A DNA stretch of 61,006 bases, from contig NZ_JXXU01000026.1 of assembly GCF_000967495.1 (NCBI RefSeq), positions 1-61,006 on the forward strand, read 5' to 3'. How positions within the stretch are numbered: the stretch's first letter is position 1; the number at the start of each line of letters is the position of its first letter. Of the stretch, positions 1 through 8,290 are shown in pieces. Under the pieces are notes generated by a model. That model saw only the letters and a program-made list of their open reading frames with translations. It was not told where the DNA came from and ran no database searches. The stretch comes from Vibrio neptunius. Lineage in GTDB: Bacteria; Pseudomonadota; Gammaproteobacteria; Enterobacterales; Vibrionaceae. A program made the position numbers and the translations under genes.

Positions 1-93
1 TTCCTAGGCTTGGAAAGGAAATACGTTGTCATCGGAGATACCGAATACAAGAGTCCCAATATCACTGGACAATGGTGGAATATCAGCGCCTAA
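1..93 (+). CDS. C-terminal end of an unknown gene (partial)
   Basis: An open frame runs in from the left edge and stops with TAA at 91-93, giving the last 30 residues of a protein (ending QWWNISA). I do not recognise the family, and the start lies outside the window. It ends about 25 bases before the truncated hsdM reading the other way, so it may belong to whatever DNA replaced the missing part of hsdM. Coding status is uncertain because only 30 codons are visible. Confidence 0.3.
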   Translation, partial: FLGLERKYVVIGDTEYKSPNITGQWWNISA

Positions 94-116
94 CGCATAC
101 CTGTGGACTGGGAGAA

Positions 117-440
117 TTATGAGGGGATCCGCCAGCGCCCCGCTAGACTTGAGAAAAGCTGTTTAGGCGCAATAAAGTAACCAAGGTTCTCAACACACTC
201 TACACGAAGGTCATTGATTAGCTCTTTATCATCAGCAGCACCAACGCCAACAGTAAGAAAGGTAATGCCATCTTCGGCAAGCAGCTCATCACAGTAACGG
301 TTTAGCTTATCTGAGAGATACTTGTAAAAGATCAGCCCCAGAATGTAGTCACGAAAGTCGTCTGCCGACATATTGCCACGCAGCGTGTTGGCGATGTTCC
401 AGAGCTGTTTTTGAAGTTCTTGTTGGTGTTGTTGAACCAT
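117..440 (-). pseudogene. hsdM: Truncated type I restriction-modification methyltransferase subunit (hsdM remnant)
   Basis: The first ~95 residues match the N-terminal helical domain of HsdM, the DNA adenine methyltransferase subunit of type I restriction systems (features: LWNIANTLRG, ILGLIFYKYLS, ENLGYFI). Homology stops after LFSSL; about twelve unrelated residues follow before a stop at 117. The S-adenosylmethionine and NPPF catalytic motifs are missing, since intact HsdM is about 500 residues. No hsdS or hsdR is visible, although they could lie outside the window. This is a 5' gene remnant, probably cut by a deletion or insertion near position 150, and it cannot methylate DNA. Confidence 0.75.
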
Positions 441-1039
441 GGTTTACCTGTTGATGTACGTTCAATCAATAATTACGCCGAATTGTACCAGAAACCAAAG
501 CGTTGCGATTGTTTTATGTCACGACCAAGATTGAAATGTCACCCCACCTACTCCACCAATACAGTAAAGGTATGGGGACGACTATTTATAAAGGAAACAG
601 GTATTTATTGACGCCACCAGAGAACTTTCGATCTGTGTTTCCTTCTTCCGTCAACATCAACAATGCCTTTCCTACAACATTAGATTTGCTAGCGTGGATG
701 TCGAGCGCATGTACAAAAAAGCACTAACAAGGATGCTGAGTATAACAAGTGTACTTCCTGCAATTTCCATAGCTTCCAAATGAATTGTTCCTTATCTTTT
801 GAGCATATAACATCCTTAATAACAGGCAGTCTCGTTTTTCTGTCTGACTTGCCATTAACCTATTATAAGTAACTGAAAATCAATATAAATGCGTCAAGAT
901 ATACATCGCATCAATATATAAAAGCGAGCGTGGGGGGTATATTAGCAAGAATAGAAAAAATTCTATTACTAACAATAATTTAGAGCGAGTAACCTACTCC
1001 AAAACCTCAGTAATGCCACACCTGCTCGTTGATGGCTAA
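441..1039. other. Gap without a convincing gene
   Basis: About 600 bases upstream of the hsdM remnant. The only open frames are short and unrecognisable: a 74-codon frame at 503-727 (+) of odd composition and a 32-codon hydrophobic frame at 672-770 (-). The stretch after 780 is AT-rich with no clear signal. It probably includes the old hsdM promoter near 440-480. I see no transposase, tRNA or repeat here. Confidence 0.4.
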
Positions 1040-1534
1040 TCAACGCGAGGTGAGAGTTTGCTCTGCCTTAAGCGTTTTAACGATGCCATCTCGCTGACTA
1101 TCGCTCAATGGAAACCAGCGGTTCTTCTGGATCTGCGGTTCAGACAGTACCTCAAGCAGTGCATCTGGGCTCAGTTTCGCCTTTCCGTAAGCCACCAGTT
1201 CAATCGGCTGCGCGCACAAAGACTGCAAATGACAAATACATTGGTCAACATCTTGGGTAAAACACAAGTTATAGGCATTTTGGTTTTGCAGCTTGATTAA
1301 ACAAAGATCGGGAGTATCGCGAGATGGGGAGCAGTGCTCGGTGAAGCGATTGAGTTGCGCTTGTCTGATAAAGGCTTCGAGCCAGCTATATTGGGATGTT
1401 TGTTTGGGGTCGGGCCCGTTGAGCAGCGTCGATAAATCACGCATATGGGAGCGCATCAATTCAGGCTCGGTGTGAATACGATAGCAAATAGAATTGAGGG
1501 TCTTTAGGACATGACTATCATTAGGTTTCGGCAT
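1040..1534 (-). CDS. Hypothetical protein, 164 aa
   Basis: The ATG at 1534 is chosen because GGAGG lies five bases upstream; an in-frame ATG 72 bases further out has no such site. The protein (begins MPKPNDSHVLKTLNSICYRI) is soluble, has no signal peptide or membrane segment, and contains several Cys residues (CICHLQSLC). I recognise no domain. It stands alone, divergent from the structured repeat at 1622-1817, in the accessory-looking left end. Function unknown; the strong ribosome site and intact 164-codon frame suggest a real gene. Confidence 0.6.
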   Translation of the reverse strand: MPKPNDSHVLKTLNSICYRIHTEPELMRSHMRDLSTLLNGPDPKQTSQYSWLEAFIRQAQLNRFTEHCSPSRDTPDLCLIKLQNQNAYNLCFTQDVDQCICHLQSLCAQPIELVAYGKAKLSPDALLEVLSEPQIQKNRWFPLSDSQRDGIVKTLKAEQTLTSR

Positions 1535-1621
1535 GACAACCTCCAGCAAGATGAAATCTTCATCACCACACAGAGACCCCATAACAACGGGTGGTGAACT
1601 GAACAAGGTTGAACCTACCGC

Positions 1622-1770
1622 TCACTAGTAAACGGCCAGCCGAAGCTGCCTCGCCCAGCTCACCGTAATACCAACCGGATTGTTCAAACAAAAACCAATC
1701 CGTTTTCTACAGGTGCGCCAAGGCAGCACATAGGGAGCAGCGTTTTGCTGACGCTCTATGCGACTAGTGA
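1622..1770. repeat. Nested inverted-repeat element (MITE-like or structured RNA)
   Basis: Three perfect inverted repeats are nested about one centre: TCACTAGT (1622-1629) with ACTAGTGA (1763-1770); GCTGCCT (1645-1651) with AGGCAGC (1721-1727); CGGATTG (1676-1682) with CAATCCG (1696-1702). A further small stem AGCGT/ACGCT sits in the right arm around 1739-1755. The transcript would fold into one long branched structure. No coding frame fits. A terminator-like hairpin follows at 1794-1817, so it may be a small RNA read rightward; a non-autonomous mobile element is the alternative. Confidence 0.4.
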
Positions 1771-1793
1771 ATTAAGGCAGGGGTTCAATCCTG

Positions 1794-1817
1794 GCACTGG
1801 ATTTTGCCAGTGCTTTT
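1794..1817 (+). terminator. Rho-independent terminator candidate
   Basis: A perfect 7-bp stem GCACTGG/CCAGTGC with loop ATTTTG is followed by TTTT on the + strand. No + strand gene precedes it, only the nested repeat element, which makes a non-coding transcript ending here plausible. Confidence 0.45.
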
Positions 1818-2093
1818 GCAGGATATCGCTGGGGTTCTGAAGAGTCAACGGTTTCAGCGCGCAGGCCGATTAAGTGGTCAAAAATCAGTACCTTGTAAAG
1901 AGGTGTGTTAACAATGTGTCGAGTAAAGGATGAGGTTTAGACAAGGCCGTCACAGAGAACGGCTGCTATTGTTTAAGGCTGAGAAGAAAAGTGATTTAGG
2001 GACAGGCACCATAATCTATTTTCGCTTGGTTTATTAAATGCGCTTAGTACCATTAATTTGCAGTTATATTGGCTTGATTTGAGGCCAGGGAAA

Positions 2094-2207
2094 TCACGCA
2101 AAACGAAGTGACCTTAGCTTCTCTTCTTCTGCTCTCTGGCTGAGCTCTTTTTGCTTCTGCTCTTCGATGTACTGATCAAATTCAGCACCTTGCACTAAGC
2201 CTTGCAT
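2094..2207 (-). pseudogene. Short coding relic (C-terminal fragment)
   Basis: A 37-codon frame from an ATG at 2207, open back to a stop about 36 bases further upstream, encodes a charged helical tail (AEFDQYIEEQKQKELSQRAE) that looks like the C-terminus of a larger protein. There is no clear ribosome site, and the ffs terminator lies just upstream. I do not recognise it. It is probably a gene fragment left after rearrangement in this accessory stretch; a small genuine gene cannot be excluded. Confidence 0.3.
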
Positions 2208-2252
2208 GCTCTTAGCGTGGGTAAGACATTGCTTTGGTGAAATTTAGATAGC

Positions 2253-2280
2253 AAAACGCCGCTAATAAAAGCGGCGTTTT
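2253..2280 (-). terminator. Terminator of ffs
   Basis: AAAACGCCGC and GCGGCGTTTT flank an 8-base AT loop. The hairpin lies immediately downstream of the 4.5S RNA gene on its strand and has T-runs on both sides, so it can act in both directions. Confidence 0.85.
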
Positions 2281-2284
2281 TAAT

Positions 2285-2392
2285 GGGTGGAAGCCCCAGC
2301 CACATCCCGGCACACAAGTCACTCGCTGCGGCTGCTTCCTTCCGGACCTGACCGAGTTCACGAGCTATTGTTGCGGGAGGACCAGGGCCTCC
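2285..2392 (-). ncRNA. ffs: 4.5S RNA (signal recognition particle RNA)
   Basis: On the minus strand this carries the invariant SRP RNA apical core GGTCAGGTCCGGAAGGAAGC around 2331-2350, flanked by arms that pair into a long hairpin: GGAGGCCC near the 5' end, and GTGCCGGGATG and the terminal CCACCC on the 3' side. The length of about 108 nt matches the 114-nt E. coli ffs. With Ffh it delivers nascent inner-membrane proteins to FtsY and SecYEG. Ends are set by the pairing arms and may shift by a few bases. The transcript runs into the hairpin at 2253-2280. Confidence 0.95.
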
Positions 2393-2507
2393 ATAGATTC
2401 TGTTTCCTTAGCATGGCTAAGGAGTGAGGGGATTATCAGCCATCACCGCAGGTAATTCAAGGGAAATTCCTAATATTTCCTTCGATTTAGTGCCAAGTGA
2501 TTAGTCG

Positions 2508-4535
2508 TTAACCACCCTGACTTAAATGGACAACATTTTGCTCATGAGACTGACTACTTCGCATACCTTGATGACTTTCTCGTTTATGATCGTACATGGC
2601 TTGGTCAGCTTGATTAAGGACTTCTTGCAGGGGCATCAGCCCTTCTCTCGGAAAAGACACGCCTATCGCCACGGAGAGTTCCAAAGACACCTGATGCGCT
2701 TCAGACACAAAATGTATAGTGGAAAGCTTCTCCAAAAGTGAGTTTAAGGATTGCGAATCTGGCTGACCAATAAGAATAAACTCATCGCCGCCAATTCTAT
2801 ATCGGTACCCTTTCCAGAAACGTTCGATTTGTTCTGCCACCGCGCGCAGAACCTGGTCACCGATTTCATGACCGTAGGTGTCATTGATGAACTTAAAGCG
2901 ATTCACATCTAGATAGAGCAAGGTGTAATGAGCACTTATACCCGAGCGGAAACGCCTGTGCATTGAACGTCGATTCTTGAGTCGGGTCAGATTGTCTGTG
3001 GTTGACTGGTTGTGAAGATACATAGCGACAATCGCTAGGAAGGCTAACACCAGCATAAACAACGCCCTGATATGACGCGAAAAGCGCTGTTCCGCCTGAA
3101 GGGTGGCTTTCCAGTCTGGCCGATAGTCATAGCGTTGGACAATTCGCTCGGTATCTATCATTTTCAGCGCCCGACTGAATAGAGGAGCTAGCGATGCCCC
3201 TATCTGATTTTTAGCAAAACCAATCGCGATATCTGAAGTGTAATACCCCCCTATCAACGGATCTTCCTTCAAAGGAAGGAGATCTTTTGACTCTCGCAAA
3301 AGCGAATTGAAGTTGGCTCGGCTTATCGCAATGTAGTCGACTTCATGATTCATTAACGCCTTCAGTTGCGACTCACTGCTGTCGTAGGTGAGTAATGTTT
3401 TCTTGGGCAGTAATCCTCTGAGTAGCTCCTCATAAAAGTCATCTTTTACCACACCGACACGCTCAGCAATCAGCTCTGATACATTGCTATATACATTATC
3501 TTTGTAACCTTCGCGCTTAACCAATATCGCTTCGGGCTGATAATACGGTTCACTGTAGTAAACAAGATCTTTGCGAACTTCAGAGATAGCAATCGGAGAA
3601 AGCACATCTATTCGCTTGGCGAGCAAATCACCATACATACTTTCCCAAGATTCATCCGCTGTGCTTTCAATCTGACAATTCAACATCAGAATATCGCAAG
3701 CTTGAACAACAATATCCGCGGTAATACCGGCGATAGAACCATCCTTGCGGTAAGTGGCGTATTGACCGATATTTTCTATTTTAACTCTGAGTGGGCGATT
3801 AAAGTTGATACCACTACTGAGTACCGCTTGTCGTAGTGCCTGCTGACGGATCTCAAACTGATATTGATTGATAGATTCGCGCAAAAGTTTCTGCACTTCA
3901 GCACTGTGTACATAGTGCTCAATCCTTTTTAACAAAGCCGGATGGGCACCTTTACGTGCGACGATGGAGACAGGTTTAACTGAAAGCTGATTGTTAAGTA
4001 GCTGAGCGTCATAACCCGCAATCAACATAGGCTTGAGCTGATTGATAGCATCAACCACACCACCCACACTCCCTTGCTTGAGTAATGTTAACGCTTCCGA
4101 CTGACCAGAGTACTCTACCAAGGTTATCGAGGGAAATGCGTTGCGTATTAGCTCACCATAGATGGTACCTTTTGGCACACCGACAGTGCGAATCCCGTCC
4201 AATGTAGCATTCGTAGCACTAAATACGTACGTATATTCAATATTGGTTGGACTAGAGAAATCGAAATTTAACGCTCTCTCTGGTGTAAAAGTCACGTTCG
4301 CCGCGAAGTCACTCTCTCCAGCTCTCACTGAGTCAAGGATTGCGCCAAAGCTGGGATAATAGACGTATTCAATATTAAGAGAAAACTTAGACGCAACGGC
4401 ATCGAACAGGACGCGCGTCACCACGTCGTCTGCTTCCATGGCAACTTTGTAATTGGGAGTCTGGGCTTTGACGGGCGGAAACCAGATAGTAAAAAACATG
4501 ACAGCTATCCAGCCGAAGCGTCGTTTTATTAGCAT
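2508..4535 (-). CDS. Diguanylate cyclase with two periplasmic solute-binding sensor domains
   Basis: 675 aa. A signal peptide (residues 1-24) is followed by two tandem SBP_bac_3-type domains (~28-220 and ~247-475), one membrane helix (~489-508) and a cytoplasmic GGDEF domain. The catalytic signature IGGDEF is intact at 581-586, and the TDNLTRLKNRR start of the domain is clear. No RxxD inhibitory site precedes GGDEF. The build implies that binding of a small ligand (amino-acid-like, by family) outside the cell controls cyclic-di-GMP synthesis inside. Transcribed alone; no strong ribosome site at the ATG. Ligand unknown. Confidence 0.9.
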   Translation of the reverse strand: MLIKRRFGWIAVMFFTIWFPPVKAQTPNYKVAMEADDVVTRVLFDAVASKFSLNIEYVYYPSFGAILDSVRAGESDFAANVTFTPERALNFDFSSPTNIEYTYVFSATNATLDGIRTVGVPKGTIYGELIRNAFPSITLVEYSGQSEALTLLKQGSVGGVVDAINQLKPMLIAGYDAQLLNNQLSVKPVSIVARKGAHPALLKRIEHYVHSAEVQKLLRESINQYQFEIRQQALRQAVLSSGINFNRPLRVKIENIGQYATYRKDGSIAGITADIVVQACDILMLNCQIESTADESWESMYGDLLAKRIDVLSPIAISEVRKDLVYYSEPYYQPEAILVKREGYKDNVYSNVSELIAERVGVVKDDFYEELLRGLLPKKTLLTYDSSESQLKALMNHEVDYIAISRANFNSLLRESKDLLPLKEDPLIGGYYTSDIAIGFAKNQIGASLAPLFSRALKMIDTERIVQRYDYRPDWKATLQAEQRFSRHIRALFMLVLAFLAIVAMYLHNQSTTDNLTRLKNRRSMHRRFRSGISAHYTLLYLDVNRFKFINDTYGHEIGDQVLRAVAEQIERFWKGYRYRIGGDEFILIGQPDSQSLNSLLEKLSTIHFVSEAHQVSLELSVAIGVSFPREGLMPLQEVLNQADQAMYDHKRESHQGMRSSQSHEQNVVHLSQGG

Positions 4536-4676
4536 AGAGAAGGTTCAAAAAGGCAGTGTGACGAGTAGGTGGTTACGTGCAACCACACAATAAGTGATGT
4601 TTAAAATATGCGCAATTCTGGCATAGATAGTGAAATTGTCCAAGCGCATATTTTAAAATCAATTTATTATTTTTGA

Positions 4677-5417
4677 TTACAAATCGGCTTCCTCTTCTGA
4701 GCTACGCAGAATATAGTCTGTCATCCACGCGGTACCCAGTAGGCAAATCCACACAACAAACACTGGGTTTGGCACCTCAACCGTTGGCGTAACGACCAAT
4801 GCAGCAAATCCGACCGTAGGGAGTGTCCAACACAACAGTTTTCCCCAATGAAAGCTTTCTAATTTAGCCAAGCTCTCCATAGACGCGAATATGCCCGTGA
4901 CACAGAGTGCAACCAATGCCGCGTAGGATAAGTCAGCCATCCACAGAGGTAAAATAAGCCCCAACGCCCACCAACTATGTTGGTTATTGGGTTGCCAATA
5001 ACGTACAGCCCACCATGTCACTATCACCGCCAACGTCTGCACCACGGTGACTACTGGTTCTCCACCGAGTTTGCCCGCCGACTGAGTCGTCATAATGCCC
5101 ACCTGCAAGGTCACCACAATCAGTGCCGCGGTCAATACGACACCTAAAGTGCTTCGTCTGGAAAACACCACCATCATTAGTGGAAATAGGATCCACTGGC
5201 TCATCGACAGTGCAATCGGCTGATACGGCAACGTCAAACCATAGGTTGTGAGTGCCGCCATCAAAATAAGTCCGGCACTGCCCTTGTTCGGAATGATCCA
5301 TAACGCAGGAATGATCAACGCCAAAATTGGAATGTCGCCGTCACTCAGACTGATAGCCCGAGCACAAACCACGGCCAACAAGGTTGTCACTATGAACTGA
5401 AATGTAGAAAATACCAT
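4677..5417 (-). CDS. Inner-membrane protein of unknown function, 246 aa
   Basis: About seven to eight hydrophobic helices spread over the whole length, with a short acidic C-terminus (SSEEEADL). The ATG at 5417 has AGGAGAGGGC upstream. I recognise no transporter or enzyme motif. It is divergent from atl, with 50 bases between the starts. Integral inner-membrane protein is all the sequence supports. Confidence 0.75.
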   Translation of the reverse strand: MVFSTFQFIVTTLLAVVCARAISLSDGDIPILALIIPALWIIPNKGSAGLILMAALTTYGLTLPYQPIALSMSQWILFPLMMVVFSRRSTLGVVLTAALIVVTLQVGIMTTQSAGKLGGEPVVTVVQTLAVIVTWWAVRYWQPNNQHSWWALGLILPLWMADLSYAALVALCVTGIFASMESLAKLESFHWGKLLCWTLPTVGFAALVVTPTVEVPNPVFVVWICLLGTAWMTDYILRSSEEEADL

Positions 5418-5467
5418 GCCCTCTCCTCATCCCTTCCATGGAAAAATCGAACTAGGACAACATCATT

Positions 5468-5770
5468 ATGGACCAGTTTTTAGTGCAAATCTTTGCGGTG
5501 ATTCACCAAATTCCATGTGGAAAAGTCACGACTTACGGCGATATTGCCAAGCTTGCCGGTTATCCAGGCTATGCGCGCCATGTTGGAAAAGCCTTGGGGA
5601 ACCTGCCAAAAGATTCCAAACTTCCTTGGTTTAGGGTCATTAATAGCCAAGGAAGGATTTCGCTAAAAGGGCAGCATTTAGTTAGACAAAGGGAGTTGCT
5701 GATAGCAGAAGATATTGAAGTCACCAACGATGGAAAGGTGAGCTTGAGAAAGTTTCGCTGGCAGCCCTAG
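5468..5770 (+). CDS. atl: Alkyltransferase-like protein (MGMT family, no active cysteine)
   Basis: 100 aa, covering only the DNA-binding domain of O6-alkylguanine transferases. The MGMT active site PCHR is replaced by PWFRV (near residue 53), the tryptophan version typical of Atl proteins (E. coli YbaZ). Such proteins cannot remove alkyl groups; they bind O6-alkylguanine, flip it out and pass the lesion to nucleotide excision repair. Neighbours ybaY and tesB are the same as around ybaZ in E. coli, in rearranged order. Convergent with ybaY, 21 bases apart. Confidence 0.9.
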   Translation: MDQFLVQIFAVIHQIPCGKVTTYGDIAKLAGYPGYARHVGKALGNLPKDSKLPWFRVINSQGRISLKGQHLVRQRELLIAEDIEVTNDGKVSLRKFRWQP

Positions 5771-5791
5771 GCTGCCATTTTACAGCCCAGA

Positions 5792-6220
5792 TTATTGACT
5801 GACGTTCACTAAAACTAAGTCAAGTTGGCTGGTCTGTTGACGATCGGTGATAACCGGATATACGGTATCACTGATGAAACGCAATTGGCCTTCCACCTCG
5901 ATTCGAGCACTGACGCTATAAGTGTGATGGGGCTTTATTTTTCTGGGATCAAACGCTAAATCAAATTTAAAAGGAACCTGAGTACCTCCCGTTTCAAATC
6001 GGTGTTTTGCTATCACTGTCGCGGGCGCATCAGCGAGTGAGATATCTTGTAGAGTCACTGTCACCAGCGCGTTTGCGGGTAACGCAATACGTTCTCGGTA
6101 TGTAATCGTACCTGTAATGGCATCTATTTTATCGTCTTTAGTCGGTTTTGCTGGGGACTGGCAACCCAACAATGTCAGCCCAAGTAAAGCGACCACTAGT
6201 AGAGTTAATCCTTTCTTCAT
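5792..6220 (-). CDS. ybaY: YbaY-family lipoprotein
   Basis: 142 aa with a lipoprotein signal: LTLLGC with the lipidated Cys at residue 20. The mature part is a single YbaY-type beta-sandwich domain (GTITYRERIALP, VTVTLQDISLAD, IAKHRFETGGTQVPF), a family of periplasmic lipoproteins found beside tesB in enterobacteria. Molecular function is not established. Adjacent to atl and tesB as in E. coli, which supports the assignment. Confidence 0.9.
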   Translation of the reverse strand: MKKGLTLLVVALLGLTLLGCQSPAKPTKDDKIDAITGTITYRERIALPANALVTVTLQDISLADAPATVIAKHRFETGGTQVPFKFDLAFDPRKIKPHHTYSVSARIEVEGQLRFISDTVYPVITDRQQTSQLDLVLVNVSQ

Positions 6221-6411
6221 AACCCCTCACTAACTCATTAAAATTCCAACTATTATAGATTTCACTCTCTGGTTTGTCATGATGTGAACCAGCAGAATTC
6301 TCCACCCTGAGTCTAAAGATATTTTTATAACTTAATGTTCAAGTATCTGTTTAACTGATCAATTTGTGCTTAGAATAAGGCTATATTGATGAAATTGTTA
6401 AAGGTGTGAGA

Positions 6412-7272
6412 ATGAGTAAGCCTCTCGACGAACTTCTAGAACTATTACAACTGGAAAAGCTAGAAGAAGGGCTTTTCAGAGGCCAAAGTGAGAACCTTGG
6501 CTTGCCTCAGGTATACGGTGGTCAAGTGATTGGCCAAGCACTCTCTGCCGCTCGATACACAGTGGCTGATGATCGAACTGTTCATTCATTTCATAGCTAT
6601 TTTCTCTACCCTGGGGATCCGGAAAAGCCGATTGTGTATGACGTAGAAAACTTGCGGGATGGAAGAAGTTTTAGTACTCGCCGTGTCAAAGCCATCCAAA
6701 ATGGTCGACCGATTTTTTATCTCACCGCTTCTTACCATGGTGAGGCCCCAGGTTTTGAGCATCAAAACGCCATGCCAGACATTCCAGGCCCTGAGAATTA
6801 CGCTTCTGAATCAGAGCTTGCTGAACAAATAGCAGACTTTTTGCCAGAGAAAATCAAAGTGGCCTTTTGTGGTGAGAAACCGATTGAAACTCGCCCTGTA
6901 ACAGTGGTAAACCCACTAAAACCCCACAAAGAAGAAGCAAAGCAATATCTGTGGATTAAGGCCAACGGAGCCATGCCGGACAACCAACTCATTCATCAAT
7001 ATCTTCTCGGCTACGCTTCAGACTGGGGCTTTCTGGTCACCGCATTGCATCCACATGGCGTATCACTGATGACGCCTAATTTCCAAGTCGCCACCATCGA
7101 CCATTCAATATGGTTCCATCGACCTTTTAAGATGGATGAGTGGTTGCTCTACGTGATTGAAAGCCCGACGGCCAGTAACACGCGTGGCTTAGTACGTGGT
7201 GAGATCTATAACCGTCAAGGTCATCTGGTGGCTTCTGCCGTTCAGGAAGGTGTGATGCGGTTTACCAAATAG
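6412..7272 (+). CDS. tesB: Acyl-CoA thioesterase II
   Basis: From the ATG at 6412 (AAAGG upstream) the protein is 286 aa, the same length as E. coli TesB; a GTG two codons earlier is less likely. It hydrolyses acyl-CoA esters to free fatty acid and CoA in the cytoplasm with a double hot-dog fold. The catalytic residues fall at the E. coli positions: Asp204 (YASDW), Thr228 (VATID) and Gln278 (VQEGVMR). A weak hairpin (AAACCC/GGGTTT near 7317-7331) follows. Confidence 0.95.
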   Translation: MSKPLDELLELLQLEKLEEGLFRGQSENLGLPQVYGGQVIGQALSAARYTVADDRTVHSFHSYFLYPGDPEKPIVYDVENLRDGRSFSTRRVKAIQNGRPIFYLTASYHGEAPGFEHQNAMPDIPGPENYASESELAEQIADFLPEKIKVAFCGEKPIETRPVTVVNPLKPHKEEAKQYLWIKANGAMPDNQLIHQYLLGYASDWGFLVTALHPHGVSLMTPNFQVATIDHSIWFHRPFKMDEWLLYVIESPTASNTRGLVRGEIYNRQGHLVASAVQEGVMRFTK

Positions 7273-7390
7273 CCTTTCCCAAACAAGAGACCGAATGTCA
7301 GAATTATGTATACTCTAAACCCATCGGGTTTACTCAGGACATGACCTCAGATTAGGATGCAAAGCCACGTATAATATTTGGCTTATCTTA

Positions 7391-8242
7391 ATGAAAAATA
7401 TACTTATAACTCTGACCTGTCTCTTTTTGTCGTCACACACGGTTGCAGACACACTCACACAACAAGTCGCTCAGTTAGAGACTCAATCTGGTGGTCGTCT
7501 CGGTGTCGCCGTTTTGGATACCCAAAATAATCATCAGTGGCAATATCGTGGCGATGAGCGCTTCCCTATGATGAGTACCTTTAAAGCACTGATGTGTGCC
7601 AGCGCACTCGACCTTGCCGACCAAAACAAGCTTAGCTTAAACGACACGACCACGATTAAAGAAAGCGATCTGGTGACTTGGTCTCCGGTCACTGAAAAAT
7701 TGATTGGTCAAGACATGACAATTCAACAAGCTTGCGAAGCGACGATGCTGATGAGCGATAACACGGCGGCCAATATCGTATTGCATCAAATTGGCGGCCC
7801 GCAGCAAGTGACACAATTTGTCCGCACTCTCGATGATAAAGTCACCCGCCTTGACCGCTTTGAACCGGAACTGAATCAAGCCACTCCAGGTGATAAACGC
7901 GATACCACCTCTCCTCATGCGATGGTCACGTCTCTCAACACCATTTTGCTTCAAGACGGGTTGAGCGAAAAAAACCAACAGACTCTGCTGACTTGGATGA
8001 AAAACAATAAAATCTCAGATTCTCTGATCCGCTCTATTTTACCCCAAGGTTGGTCCATTGCTGATCGCACCGGCGCTGGTGAGCAAGGTTCAAGAGCGAT
8101 CAACGCACTGGTATGGAACGAGCAGCATAAACCGATCATTATCAGTCTTTATTTGACCCACACAGAGCTTGATATCGCGCAGCGCAATCAAACGCTCAAC
8201 CAAGTAGCAAAACTGGTACTTGAACATTTTTCAGTGGAGTAG
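7391..8242 (+). CDS. blaCARB: Class A beta-lactamase, CARB (carbenicillinase) type
   Basis: 283 aa with an export signal (~1-19). Active-site motifs are complete: STFK (Ser62, Ambler 70), SDN (122-124, Ambler 130), EPELN (Glu158, Ambler 166) and RTG (226-228, Ambler 234). Arg rather than Lys in the last motif marks the RTG subgroup, which contains the CARB/PSE enzymes. It hydrolyses penicillins including carbenicillin in the periplasm. It sits between core genes with no integron site or insertion sequence, so it looks like an intrinsic vibrio gene. Exact allele not determinable here. Confidence 0.92.
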   Translation: MKNILITLTCLFLSSHTVADTLTQQVAQLETQSGGRLGVAVLDTQNNHQWQYRGDERFPMMSTFKALMCASALDLADQNKLSLNDTTTIKESDLVTWSPVTEKLIGQDMTIQQACEATMLMSDNTAANIVLHQIGGPQQVTQFVRTLDDKVTRLDRFEPELNQATPGDKRDTTSPHAMVTSLNTILLQDGLSEKNQQTLLTWMKNNKISDSLIRSILPQGWSIADRTGAGEQGSRAINALVWNEQHKPIIISLYLTHTELDIAQRNQTLNQVAKLVLEHFSVE

Positions 8243-8249
8243 AAACGAC

Positions 8250-8273
8250 AAAGAAGCCATCGCTGGCTTCTTT
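8250..8273. terminator. Bidirectional terminator between bla and the YHYH gene
   Basis: Perfect 9-bp stem AAAGAAGCC/GGCTTCTTT with a six-base loop, lying between two convergent genes. Confidence 0.75.
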
Positions 8274-8290
8274 GCGTCTCCGATGCATGC

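Noticed and set aside
503..727. 74-codon open frame on the + strand after hsdM
   Set aside because: Unusual composition, no ribosome site, no recognisable domain; likely chance.
672..770. 32-codon hydrophobic frame on the minus strand (MEIAGSTLVILSILVS)
   Set aside because: Looks like a membrane peptide and has GGAAG close by, but spacing is short and nothing else supports it.
1775..1800. tRNA 3' end or attachment-site remnant (GGTTCAATCC)
   Set aside because: The flanking bases cannot form a 5-bp T-arm around TTCAATC, and there is no CCA end or acceptor stem.
1622..1817. Retron msr-msd RNA, because of nested inverted repeats
   Set aside because: No reverse transcriptase gene anywhere nearby in the window.
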